This document shows positions 24,890 through 36,765 of a stretch of DNA of 64,000 nucleotides, piece after piece. The position numbers and the translations under genes were made by a program. Location: contig CM038220.1 of NCBI GenBank assembly GCA_021442155.1, forward strand, positions 82,078,897 through 82,142,896, written 5' to 3'. The notes beneath the pieces are model-generated. The model saw nothing but the letters and a program-made list of their open reading frames with translations, did not search any database and was not told where the DNA came from. The first letter of the stretch is position 1. Every line of letters starts with the position of its first letter. Source of the stretch: Cymbidium sinense (taxonomy: Eukaryota > Streptophyta > Magnoliopsida > Asparagales > Orchidaceae).

Positions 24890-25375
24890 TTAAGTGCTTA
24901 TCCTTTTACTGTGCGGAGGGGTACGAATGTTATATCAAACTGAGACAAAGTCATGGACCAACGCACCAACCGTCCAGATAAGGTCAACCATGTCATGAGA
25001 CATTATAGTGGATTGACTCTAGAGATCAAGTTCACCTTATGAGAAAGCATGTAATGTCATAACTTTTGGGATGCAAAGATTAAAGCTAGGCAGTGCTTTT
25101 TAATAGGTGGATAGTTTGCCTCAGCAGGGATTAGATGATGACTAAGATAATAGAGAGTATTCTCCTTCCCTTCTTCATTGGTTTGAGCCAAAAAAAGAGC
25201 CAAGGGAGTCATCTAGTGCGGCAATATATAATATGAGCGGCTTGCGATAGGTCAGGAATTGCGTCATTAGATATTTCTTGATGTCTTCGAAAGCATACTG
25301 GCACTTGCCATCCCATTTGAACATGGCATCCCATCTTCCTGATAGGTTGGATATGAAGCATCTTAAATATGCCAA
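24890..25375 (-). pseudogene. Element 1 pol: first RNase H (RT-linked)
   Basis: Continues directly from RT: FISNLSGRWDAMFKWDGKCQYAFEDIKKYL, then KPLILYIAALDDSLGSFF, and after frame breaks an LYYLSH..NYPPIEKH-like stretch seen more clearly in element 2. It ends in a FDITFVPLRTVKG linker to the second RNase H. The catalytic pattern is largely absent, as is usual for this position in Tat elements. Confidence 0.75.
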
Positions 25376-25379
25376 TCGC

Positions 25380-26050
25380 CCTTGGAATGATCTTAGTTGT
25401 GTAGGCTTTTAGGGGGTAGCATTTCTAATATCTCTTTGATCTTTTTCAAATCAATTTCTATTCCCCGGTGTTGGACAACAAACCCAATGAATTTTTTTGA
25501 AGCTACTCTGAATGCACATTTCAGGGGGTTCATTTTGAGGTTGTATTATCTTAACCATTCAAAAACTACTCTCAAGTCAAAGAGACGGTCTTCCTTTTCT
25601 TTCCTTTTAATAATGAGATCATCGATGTAGCATTAAACTTGATGATGAATGAGTTCATTGAAGATTCGAGTCACGGCCTGCTGGTATGTAGCACTTGCAT
25701 TTTTTAGCTTGAAGGGCATGACCTTATAACACTATATTCTAATCGGGGTTTGAAAGGCAGCGCTTCTTTCATCCTCTAGGGCCATTTTAATTTGGTTGTA
25801 GCAAGATGACCCATCCATAAAGGAGAATACTGCATGAGATGAGGTGATGCCCACTATTAATTCTGGTATAGGATGTGGAAATTCATCCTTATGACATGCC
25901 TTATTTAGATCCCTAAAATCGACGCATATGTGAATTTGGCCATTCTTTTTCTTAACTGGGATGACACTGGCCAACCAGGTAGGATATTTTTCTTCCCTAA
26001 TAAATCCAGCATCGATCAATTTTTTTATTTGAGTGACCTTGCTCAATGTC
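25380..26050 (-). pseudogene. Element 1 pol: reverse transcriptase, broken
   Basis: Ty3/gypsy RT. In order: KKLIDAGFIREEKYPTWLAS, VIPVKKKNGQIHICVDFRDL, NKACHKDEFPHPIPELIV and FSFMDGSSCYNQIKMALEDE, all in one open frame (25732-26046). A stop follows, then CYKVMPF and the catalytic CYIDDLIIK near 25612-25635 right after another stop. KFIGFVVQHRGIEID and LPPKSLHN follow. The YIDD active site is intact but the frame around it is not. Confidence 0.9.
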
Positions 26051-27490
26051 TAATCGATGCTTGGGAGCCTGCTTGATAGGGTTAGCATTAAGTTCTATAA
26101 CTAGTTTATGGATTGCTATGTCAGGAAATAGACTGGGCATTTCTTTGTAACACCATGCAAAGCAATCCTTAAACTCAATCAATAGATTCACTAAATCATT
26201 GGTTTCTTTTTCATTCAATAGAGAACTGATGTATGTCGGGCATGGATTGTCTTTGGTTCCCAAGTTGATTTCTTTAAGTTCATCAATGGTTGATCTGATC
26301 TCTTCTTTGAACTCTGGTGGTGCATCTCTAATTTTAGACTCATTTGGATCATCTAAAGTTTCTAAGCATATTTCCCCATAAGAGTTAGCATGATTTAAGA
26401 AGAACCTATCAGATGTCAAATGATTTATGATGACCAGGAAATGGTTGTCATCATTGACTGGACCCACTGTATCGAATCCTAGTCCTGGTCTTGATTGAGG
26501 ATGTTTACTTTGATTACCCCATAGCCTTTCAAAGTACTTTGACCTGTGTTTAGACCAAGTATGTGGGATTAATCCCTTCTTTGCTAAATTATGAACACAA
26601 GTGGAGTACCAATAAAAAGGTAATTCTATTAAATCTTTATATGAATCATCCTAAAGTTCTACATCGACTTCTTGACTTGAGGATGATGGTCCCAACAAAA
26701 ATCTCTTTGGCTTGACATCTATGGATGACTTGGGGGCCTCCTTAACTAGTAAACCTTCAACTTTTTGGGAAGAAAGTAAGGTTAGAGCTAAAGTTTCTAA
26801 CTGCTGACTGATTGTTCCACATAATAATGATTCAGAAACACTCATGCTTTGCTTGGAGGCTTGATCTTCATCACTGTCTAGCTTGAATGTCACCTTCAAA
26901 GGGTCCCGCTGAGAGGGGTTGGTTGGTGTGCTAACCACGTGAGACTCATCCTCTGAACTAGACTCTAAGTCTATGTGGATAGCGGGGGTACTTCTATGAG
27001 CTGAAACATAGCTCCTGCTGGTTGGCCATCAGCAAGGAGGTCTTCCACCTTTAGAATTGCCTATGAATTTACCTCTTCCTCTATATGGTGGGGGTCAAGT
27101 CATCCTACCTATTTGTTCATATGGAGGAACAAATTGTGGGTGGGATGTAACATCGACTACCTCTTCCTCGGTGTTGATTCTCGCTAACTTGTATTTTCAT
27201 TTTCTCTTTTTTTTTTTTTCTTTCTTTTTCTTTTGTTCTTCTTTTATTTCTTTTCTTTATTTTTTGAACATTCACCAAGCTCTCAAGAATAAACTTTTTT
27301 GATTTAGAGGAAGATAGTAGATTGCATCCTCATATATTTTGACCTCTCTAATTGAGAATTGCTTCAAGTCTACTTTGACACAATACATGATTCCACTTTT
27401 TCTAAATTTGATGCACTGGTGCAAAAAAGATGGAACTGTGTTATTTGCACGTATCCAAGGCCTACCGAGCAAAGCAGTGAAAGATGTATC
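26051..27490 (-). pseudogene. Element 1: protease-RT linker region, truncated at its 5' end
   Basis: From high to low coordinates: MLGRPWIRANNTVPSFLHQC (27412-27472), the conserved segment after the protease in Tat elements; a Lys/Arg-rich low-complexity stretch (about 27195-27270); SVSESLL..QLETLALTLLSSQKVEGL (26651-26938); and the segment before RT, LLIEFKDCFAWCYKEMPSL (in 25997-26467). At about 27490 the sequence breaks off and LTR sequence follows, so protease and gag are missing. Confidence 0.8.
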
Positions 27491-29162
27491 TTACATGAAA
27501 AAGTAAAGTAGGTTTTATTTTTAATCGGGTTCATTAAGTTCTCTACAGAGGCAAGTCCCCATAGTTAATTACATCCTAAAGAATCAAATCTCTTATAAAT
27601 TCTCTCGATTAATGCAAATGATCATTGCCTCCAAAGATTTCAATAGGGTAGGAATATCAATCAATTAGTTTATTTCAGAAGATCAAATGAGATTGATCAA
27701 AGAGAGAGTTATTATCAAAACCAAATAAAGATAAGTAAGAGATGCTCACGATGCTAGAAAACCTAGTGAGCATCTCAAACTATCCTATGGTTGGGCTTTA
27801 TATTTTTGAAATTGATTTAATTTATTTGAGTTGAATTTTTCATTTAGAAAAGGACTTATGATTCCATAACACAAGATTAAGAAAATTCCTAAGAGGTGAG
27901 GATTTATGCTTATGGTCCACAAAGGGGAGAAGAAACCTCAGAACCTAAATCTAGGGAGCTTTGGCGAGGGTCAAAAGCACAACCTAAATCTAAGGCAAAA
28001 ATGAGTATTTGGTTTGCCTCTACAAGAGAGGACAAACCAACAGACTGCTTGGACTTACAACCACCTGGGGGTGGCCGCCAACTAACTCCTCTTATGGTTT
28101 TAAATTTATGTAGGCAAGTCATATGCTTTACATAAGTTAGCTAGGCTATTATTTATTTAGAAAGAGATAAAGTTCTTAAAATCACTCCCTAAAGAGACTA
28201 GATCACATAAAGGTATGCTTCAAATGACCTAAATCTAACGCAAATCATATTACACTTTATTTTCATTTTTGGACAATCATTTTGACTCAGTCTAATAGGA
28301 TTCATATGTTTAATGCATGAGAAATGGGATTATTGACGAAAATCAATGAGATGGGAGTAAGAGTGTTTCCATCATGGCTCTCAAAGGTCAAGCCAAGTTT
28401 CTCTAGCAAAGGTGGAAGCCCTCCAATCAAGAGTGAAAATAATATGCATTTGTGCATGATGTTATAAAAAATAATAATCATCCAACTAAGGGGTTGCTAA
28501 TTCTTTAATCTTGATTTTTAGCATAAGCTTTAGGTGAGGTTATGAGTTATTTATTTTTAATTTTAAATTGTTAAATTTAGTAGAAAATTTATTTTTTTCC
28601 TAAGAGCCTAATCCACATCTAGGCCATACATAAAGCAAGGAAGAAACTAGGAAAAGGATTCCACTTAATGCACAAGCTAAACAAATCATCAATCAATTTA
28701 TAAAGATAATGCAAAAGAATAAGAGGTAATTTATGGTCGAGCACCACCGCACAAACTCAAAAAATAAATTGGGTAGCTGAGCTCCACCCTTGTACAACCT
28801 AGATTGCAAATGAAGTAAATACAATTAAGCAAGGAATTCATTATTTTGGGGGTCTTCAAGCTTCATTTGTTCATTCTTCTTTTCTTCTTTCTTCTTCTTT
28901 TCTTCTTTCTTCTTTGGTTCCTTCTTTTAAATGGTTGGAAGGTGGTTGCTCCAAAGGCTTCAAATGGTACATAAGATGTAATCTTATGAACAATGCTCAT
29001 CCTAATCCCCATAATAATCATTCCAAAATTCTAATTGTAAAAATTACATGAAAAAGGAAGAGTAAATCTAGCTAACACCTACAAAATAGAGATTGGCTAA
29101 ATAAACAAACAAATCCCAAGCATCTATATTAGACTTGGGTGACTAAGTCCACCTGGCCTATT

Positions 29163-29244
29163 GGATTATGCTTAGGAGGATAAGCACTTGCACGACAAAA
29201 GAATTTATATTTTTATCTATTACAGTGCCCCTTAAGCATAATCC
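29163..29244 (-). promoter_or_regulatory. Conserved LTR stem-loop with TATA-like loop (copy 2)
   Basis: Arm GGATTATGCTTAGGAGG (29163-29179) pairs with CCCCTTAAGCATAATCC (29228-29244). On the minus strand the loop holds AAAATATAAATTC. Confidence 0.5.
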
Positions 29245-32200
29245 CCTATGGAAAATGATGATTAGACTAAATCATCCTATCATTCATTCTACGCACATAC
29301 ATCCTAACATCTAGAATAAAATATATATCACAAAATAAGAGCAAACATCAAACCATGCACCATCCTAATCTAAAGCTAGAAGTGTGACTTAGCCTAATGT
29401 GCGTATTTTAGAGGTTTGTGTGGTATGCTTAGCTATGGTTTTAAGTTAGAATTTTATAGGTGTGAAGAATGTTAAACATAGATGAGGGTTTCATTTAAGT
29501 GGTTTAATTTTTTTGGGTTGGTTTTATTTTATGTTTTGATTGGGTTCAAGTGAATCCTACAATTAAGTACTAAGTTATAAAGAGAGAGAAAGAGAAGAGA
29601 ACTTCTCTTTCCTTCCCTAACCTAAGTAATTTCTAAAGTGGATTTATGTTTTAGTTATATTTAATGAATGTTTTATTACATGTTTTAATTAATCCTAAGT
29701 TAGATGAACTCTAAACAAACCTATCCAAAATGAAAGGCATTTCAAGATTAAGTAAAGTGAACTAAATTCACAAAACATACATCACTTCATTTCTTTCCTA
29801 ATATGTATAACATGCATATGAATGAGTCCTAAACATATCTATACATACCAAATGGGAATGTTTAAGACACTTTATGATGCATGCTAAGTAGCTCCTTTAA
29901 GAAAATTTGAATGTTTATGATGCATGATTTTCATTAAGTAGTAGAGGGATTTCTTATCCAATTTTCACATGCACATATGAATGTATGAAAGGCATAAGTG
30001 AGTATGACACCATTGTTAATCAGGGGTGTGAGGTACAAGACCTACATAGAACTACTTAAATCCTCGCAACCACTGGGTTGTCTAGACTAATATACCACTT
30101 TCCTTAAATAAAAACATGTGTACAAAAGAAATGAACGAAAAAAAAAAAAGAATGCAGAAGTTTGTATGGGTTTATTTATTTTTATTTATGCAATTTATAT
30201 GTGCAAGTGCAAGTATCCTTCTTAAGTAATAACATAGGAATGAACATGAGATGGAATTAGGCAAGTGTTAGGATCTTTTCAAATGAACTATACACTTTGC
30301 CAAATCCTATTCAAAACTATACCAAAAGAGAGGAGAAGGAAAACTACGCTAAGCACATCCTTATATTTTACTCACATGCATGCTTATAAGTAAGACATAA
30401 GTAACACACTTTTAGTTTTGATAATTGATTCATATATTTTTGAAAATAATTTTTATTTAATAGTGATAATAGCCACTCATATTTTTTACTTTAGCCAAAA
30501 CATACAATTTGACATAAAGGAAACATTTTCATTTTAAAATTGATTTTTGAAAAGCATGAATGTATGAAATCATATGGCACACATTTAGCATATTAGGAAA
30601 AACTAAAGTAATGAAAGTATGTAAACACATTCACCTTAATTAATTCCTAAAGATAATCTTATGGAATAAGAAAGCTTAAAGCAAATCAAAGTTTGTTAGA
30701 AGCAATTTTTATTTGATTTTAAGTTTGATTTAATTTGGAAAATGTGAGTGAGTTTGTTGTTCTTAACCCATTGTTCACTTTATATGTGATTAGATTCATT
30801 TTATATTTTGATTAGGTTAAGGCATGAATTAAGCATAGTAATTATACCACCTTAGCATAGTTAATCAAATAATTATGAGCCAATGAGATGACATAAAACT
30901 TTACAAGGAATTTAAACTTGCAATGCACCTAGGAAGGAAAAGGCCTAATGCAATTTGGCTCATGATTAATGATTAATTAAGCTAAGGGGTTTAACTTAAG
31001 TAATTTCAAAGCACCCCTCACACATGAGTTGAATCTTGATTTCCTTAATTATACTTAGGCTCTTGAACACCCAAGAATCTACCCAAAAGAATTAATTGAG
31101 TTCTGGAAAGTTTTAGAATTTTGTGAAATTAATTTTGGAGATAATTAGTGAACTAACCCTTAGTTATGGATGGATTAAGGAAGAAAAAGGGGGTGGGTTT
31201 AAGGAATAACTTAGGGAAAATGCCCCAAAATTATTTTTTAAACCTCCTATTTATTTAAACAGACCTTAATCAACTAAATTAGAGGGTTAAGCCACTAATT
31301 ACAACCTTAATTAATCTTAATTATATTAAGGGAGTAATTAAGGAATGAACTAGAAATTCTCTTAATTAAGCCACAAATCCCAAGAAACTTGGGGGGAGAT
31401 TGAAGTTATCCTCTAATTATAACCAAGAAGTTTGAGATTAATCAATGGATTAATTAGAGTGTAATTAGCAAATTAACATTCCAAATAAAACCCAAATTCA
31501 GAGAAAACAACTATTCAAAATTAATTAAAATAAATTTTAGAATAATCTATGTTCAATTATCTTTCTAATGCATTTTATTTCATATTTATTTAATTTTTCT
31601 ATGTTAAGATATGAATTTTAGAAGCTTAGGTTAATTAGAATTATTTAAATGCCTAATTAAATCAATCCACCTGCGCCACGATGTGGTGACATGGCATGCG
31701 CCTACACGCCATCCATTGGTAATTTAAAACATCACATTGTATCATTGCGGTGGCCTATATTTTCTCCTCGCTTTGATCAAGGATGACAACAGATAAAAAA
31801 GATAGATTAGAGGATTAAATAAATATATATCGTACAATTTAATCTTGGCTGTCCATCCAAAATGTGTGGATGGATGGCCAAAGATCCGTCTCTGTTCTCC
31901 CTTATGAACAATGGAGGTCGTCCCTGTTCAAGGAGATGATTCAAGCTCTATTGAGCTCGGATTGATCCCAAATTTTACCCACACCATCAACATGCATAGA
32001 AGATTACATCTAATGGTAAAGATCCTATGAGATTAACATTTCTTTCATAAAGCTCCACACTACTTTGTGTTTAATGCTCAGAAAATGGCTAACCTCATCA
32101 GAAGTGATCATCAGTGCTCAATTCTTTTGGAGAAGCTTCGTCTGGTTGAGATGAAACATTGCTTAGAGTTTGAGGCTTTAAAGCTGAATGGATTCCTCTG

Positions 32201-32699
32201 GAGGCCAACTCCTCCTTAGCTTTAGCTCAACTTTGGTCTAGGGCACTCCTCCTTTGCCTTTGAAGCATGGGAAATAGTATGGTTGCACTCGACTTGGTCC
32301 TTTGATGAAGCTTGAAGATGGAATTGAGTGGAGTTTGAGTGTGGAAAAAGTTGGAAATTCAATCGAGCTCCTCTATTTTTATTTAAGAAAATTGAGAAGA
32401 TGGAAATTGGATCTCCCTCTAAGAAGCTTAGGATCACTAGCAAATGGCTCCTATGACTCCCTCTCACTCAATCGACAATGGCTCTATGAAGATTCAAATG
32501 AATTAAAGGAAGTATATCTCCCCCTTTGGCAATCATACGTCCGAGCATAGGCTTTCTATTTTAATCTAATTTCCTTGATTCAATGGGTTGTTTGAGTTGT
32601 TAGGACTGTCCTTGAGTTCATTTTAGGCTAGGGAGTGCAGTGGTGAACTCCCCATGTGCTCCATTTGAGTGTAAGGAAGATTTCCATGTGGCCATTTCC

Positions 32700-33900
32700 A
32701 TGCACATGGTCAATTTTGGGTCAATGTCAAAAACTCATTTGGTTGGGTGCACCACCCTCCCTAGTGTTCACTTGACCTATTAGGAGAGTATTAAGTAGGT
32801 ATGAAGAATATTTGACTAAATTCCAAATAGAATTGGCCAAAATTTACTCTATGGCCTAGAGTAAAATGATCATTTGGCTAATTTTAAATTTGGGTATGTT
32901 TAGTATGTTAATAAAATAGTTTGGCCAAGTTTCATTGGATTTGAAGTTCATTTGGTATGGTTTGATCATGTTGACCCATTTAGTCAAAATGGGTCAACTC
33001 AAGTTGACCAATTGGTCAAAATGGATCAAACTAAGGTTGGTTCAAGTTCATATGACCATTTGAAATATTTTGGTGGCTTTCGCTTTGATTCAAATTGGTA
33101 TAGCTTGAGTTTGGTTCATATGACTTCATTTAGGTCAAATGGGTCAAGTTGACAATTTGACCCATTTGACCTATTTGAGCTCATGGGTAGGTTTAGGTTT
33201 GGTTAGTGATATGAAGTGGATTGGTATCTTTGTTTTTCAATAAATTTTGTTAAGTTTAAATTTGGCTCAACATTACCCTTTAGTCAAGTTGCTCAAGGCC
33301 AAGCTAGTTAGGTCTAGTTGGCCAATTGAGGCTTTGGTCATGTTCAACAAGTGACTTAGAATCAACTTGACCCATTTATTTTAATCAATTTGTCTTAGAT
33401 CAAGTATTGACACATTTTGACTTTTTAGGTCAAGTTGGGTCAACTTGGGTCAAGTGGCCAATTGAGCTAGGTTAGGCTCAAATCTTGACTTGGTCAAGTT
33501 CAAACATTGGTCATGAATAAATTTAGATCAACAGTTTTAAATTAATTTGGTCTATGGTGGATTTTGGCTATGTTAGGTTACATTTTGGCTAAGTGTTGAC
33601 TTGGTCAACCATTAGATTTGAGTTGGTTTGACCTAATTTGATTTATTGATCATCCGATGATGATTGTTGATCATGATGAGAGGCATAGATTGGCTTAGTT
33701 CAATCTAATTTGGTTAGGATTAGAATTTGGCTCATAGAACCGTAGGTCACTTTGGGTCAAGTGAGTCTAAGTAGGTCAAATGGCTTGGTTAAAGCTTGAT
33801 TTGAGTTTGATTGAACTTACATATGGACTTATGATTGAAATATAAATCCATTTGCAAGTGGTTTGAAGTCAAACGGATTTTGATTCATTTGATGATTTCA
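32700..33900 (-). promoter_or_regulatory. TTGAC-dense segment of LTR copy 2
   Basis: Many GGTCAA/TTGACC words. The 16-bp palindrome TTGACCAATTGGTCAA is at 33004-33019, the same one as at 1100-1115 and 38779-38794. Confidence 0.5.
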
Positions 33901-34985
33901 AGTTGAAAGGGTGAAGCTGAAATGGATTTTGGCTTCATTTTTGAATTTAGTTTTGGTTAAGTGATTGAATTTTGAATTTATATTTGGATTCATGGTTGAA
34001 TGATTGATTTGAGTCATGAAGGAAAGTCAAGAGTTTAGCTTGATTTGAAGTTGATTTGACTAAGTTCAAGATTTTGACTTGAAAGGCTTAGGTTAGATTT
34101 TGATTGAATTTGAACTTGAATTTTGGAATTGGTTTTAGTTGTTTGAATTTATATTTTATTTATATTTGTGAATATAATGAGAATATAAATGGGTTACGAG
34201 AAAATTTCAAAGTTTTGAAGTGATTTGATGATGATCTATGCTAAGTCCTTAAGAGGAAATTAATCGACTTAGAAAATATTCGGAGTTTGGATTTGATTTT
34301 TTTGAGTTTTGTTTGATTGATTTAAATTTATATTTTATTTATATATGTGAATATAAATGAGAATATAAATGAGTTATGAGAAAATCTCATGAGTTTGAAT
34401 TGATTTGAACATGATTTAAGCTAAGTCCTTAAGAGGGAATTAAGGACTTAAGAAGGATTTTGAATTAAGAATTTGAACTTTGAATTTGGTTTGATTGATT
34501 TAAATTTATATTTCATTTATATATGTGAATATAAATGAGAATGTAAATGAGTTATGAGAAAATCTCATGAATTTGAATTGATTTGAAGATAATTTTGGCT
34601 AAGTCCTTGAGGGAATTAAGAGAAAATTTCAAACTTGGGATTTCAACTTGGAATTTGATTATGGGTTTCAATCATGGATTTCAATCATTTGAGTTTGGAG
34701 AAAATCAATTAAGCTGGAATTGATTTAAGTTTGATGTTGATTTGATGTTTGACTTGAAGGAAGAAAGTAAGGATGTGATCTAATCTATAGGGTAGGAAAA
34801 GTTTTCAAACTCCCTTAAGGCATGACCTATTCCTATGGCTAACTCTTCTATGTCTCTAGAGCTAGGTTGAGTGTCCACCTAATTACTAGCTGTGTTCTAA
34901 GACTAAGGTTCTCTTAAAGTCTAAGAGGAGTCCTATGTCTAAGATGGAGGGGTTGAGAGCTCATCCTAAAAATGAGGTCAACAGA

Positions 34986-35658
34986 TGTGGTTACCTATTA
35001 TTGGCTATATGGGAGGTGGAGGTATAGGGATGGGTATGGAAGTTCCAAGGTGCAAATCGATGGGATTAAAAGATAATTAAGTAGATTTATCTCAAAGTAT
35101 GAGTTAATTTTGATAAAATTTTAAGTGCAACAACTTTAATCAAACTAGATATCTATTATAGGTAATTTTGACATTCTAGATGCAACGACATAGTTCGTTC
35201 CAAGATTGAAGGTCATTTAGTGCAAGTCAGTATCGAATCGGGTTAATTTTAGTTCAAAAATGCATGTCATCACTTCTGACTGATCGACACTCACGTATAC
35301 TCATCCGAATCAAGTGCGAACAATCTTATTTGATAGATTTTGACTCTAATAATATGATCAATTTTGTGAACGCAGGTTATTTGGGCATCATCACAGCCTC
35401 CCAACTTTGATATGTGTGTAGGCACTTTGATGGCTCGATCTCTTGATCGGCCAATGCCGACAGTAATATGTATATTTTAATTAATTTTGATATTCTAAAT
35501 GTGGCGATGTAGTCCATTCATTGATTAGAGATTATTTTAAGTAATTTTGGTGATGTCTAGTGTATTTCAGCTTTCATTTATGCAATATTGTATCTGAAGC
35601 CCGTCAAATTCATCATGCTTGCTCTATTTAACTTGTGTAATTTATGTTCATGTCAACA
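34986..35658 (-). repeat. Possible LTR of a second, smaller LTR-element family
   Basis: Ends ATGTCAACA at 35658 and is followed by AATGCCCCCCAAC, which on the minus strand is a G-rich tract right before TGTTGACATG. This copies the layout seen at 20178 and 47462 with a different sequence. The left end at 34986 (TGTGGTTACC) is a guess from the TG terminus. Internal repeats of GA(C/T)ATTCTA(A/G)ATG occur near 35172 and 35490. Confidence 0.35.
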
Positions 35659-35671
35659 AATGCCCCCCAAC
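35659..35671 (-). other. Polypurine tract candidate of the second family
   Basis: On the minus strand GTTGGGGGGCATT, immediately followed by TGTTGACATG. Confidence 0.45.
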
Positions 35672-36765
35672 AAATATGATTTTTGTATGGAGTGAGTCAT
35701 GTTTGTTTAAAGCTGATTGAACCTTTTGAGTCGGTCATGGATCTTAGCTCACTTTAGCTTCAATTTCAATAGCTTATGGAGCTTATATATGATTTATCAT
35801 TAGTACGATGCCTTATTTTGGACATGCTAAATGATAGGATTGACCGATTTGTCAAGATCGACTTGTTAGATGGATAAGAGCTCTTTTTACCATCTACTCT
35901 CTACTTCAATGGGTTTGCTAAAGATCTCTTTCTTTTATGTTATTATAGATCTAGATTTTCTTTGACCTTAGCTTTATGCTTAATCAGGTTTAATGGAGGA
36001 ATTGGTTTGTTTGCTTTAAGATTTTAAATTCCTTCTATCCTAGATTTAAGCTTGATGGACTTGATGAAGAATTGATCTGATTTGTCCATATTGACTTATT
36101 TAGAAGTGTATGTATATCTTCAATCCTGCACTTGTTACTTTGATAGACTTATTGAAGGGTGCATACTGATGACCTAGCCTTTCGGCTTATATTAGGTCTA
36201 TAATGTTGAGTTATTAATCTAGCAATGAGTGATCTAATGGACTGAATAATCATGAAATCCCTTTAGTTTAGTCATTTGCTTTGTATGAACTATATAATTT
36301 CTTCCTCGCTCCTATGCTTTCTATTTTGGCAAACTTGATGAGAAAATTACCTTTAATATAGGCTTTGTGCTTCATTAGATCATTTGAAAAGAGATTGAAA
36401 CATCACCTTGCAGGTAATATAGAGATTAATTTGATGCTGCTCTGAATTGAAAGATCTATTGGATTCTAACTACTTGTAATCACTAAGCTGAATTTGGTTT
36501 GAGATTGAACAACTATCATGTTAGTACTTAGAGCAGGGGCTCTTTCACTACTGCCTTTTCTTATGGCTTGTTAAGTGAGGAGAGCTTCAGCAACTCGGCC
36601 CTTTATGGGCTTGTTAAGTCTGACCTTCAGAACCTACTCAAGTCTTCGACATAAGCTGTGATGGATTGGTGGTTTGGTCATCAAACTAATGAACAGGGGC
36701 TCTTTCACTGTGGCCTTTCCTTACAGCTTGTTGAGCAAGGAGAGCATCAGCAACTCAGCCATTTG
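35672..36765. other. Unassigned sequence, probably internal part of the second family
   Basis: No protein recognised. It contains a direct repeat with a 160-bp period: GGGGCTCTTTCACT begins near 36536 and 36696, each followed by GCCTTTCCTTA-like and AGCAACTC(A/G)GCC phrases. It lies between LTR copy 2 and LTR copy 4. Confidence 0.4.

Larger units (their letters stand above)
27492..34983 (-). repeat. LTR copy 2 (5' LTR of element 1), lacking about 190 bp at one end
   Basis: Starts inside the LTR at a point equal to about 4030 in copy 1 (CATGAAAAAGTAAAGTAGG) and ends with ATGAGGTCAACA at 34983. It matches copy 3 (39492-47461) all along, including the middle third around 30800-31400, and has the same orientation as copy 1. 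This is what is expected of the partner LTR of element 1. Length about 7.49 kb. The small reading frames at 27896-28135 and 32222-32550 have no recognisable domain. The flanks of copies 1 and 2 do not show an obvious 5-bp duplication. Confidence 0.8.

Noticed and set aside
29060..29100. Splice-acceptor-like TTATTTTG(C/T)AGGTGT conserved on the sense strand in several LTR copies
   Set aside because: A pyrimidine-rich AG is frequent in such sequence, copy 1 has AAG instead, and no donor or joined reading frame can be pointed to.
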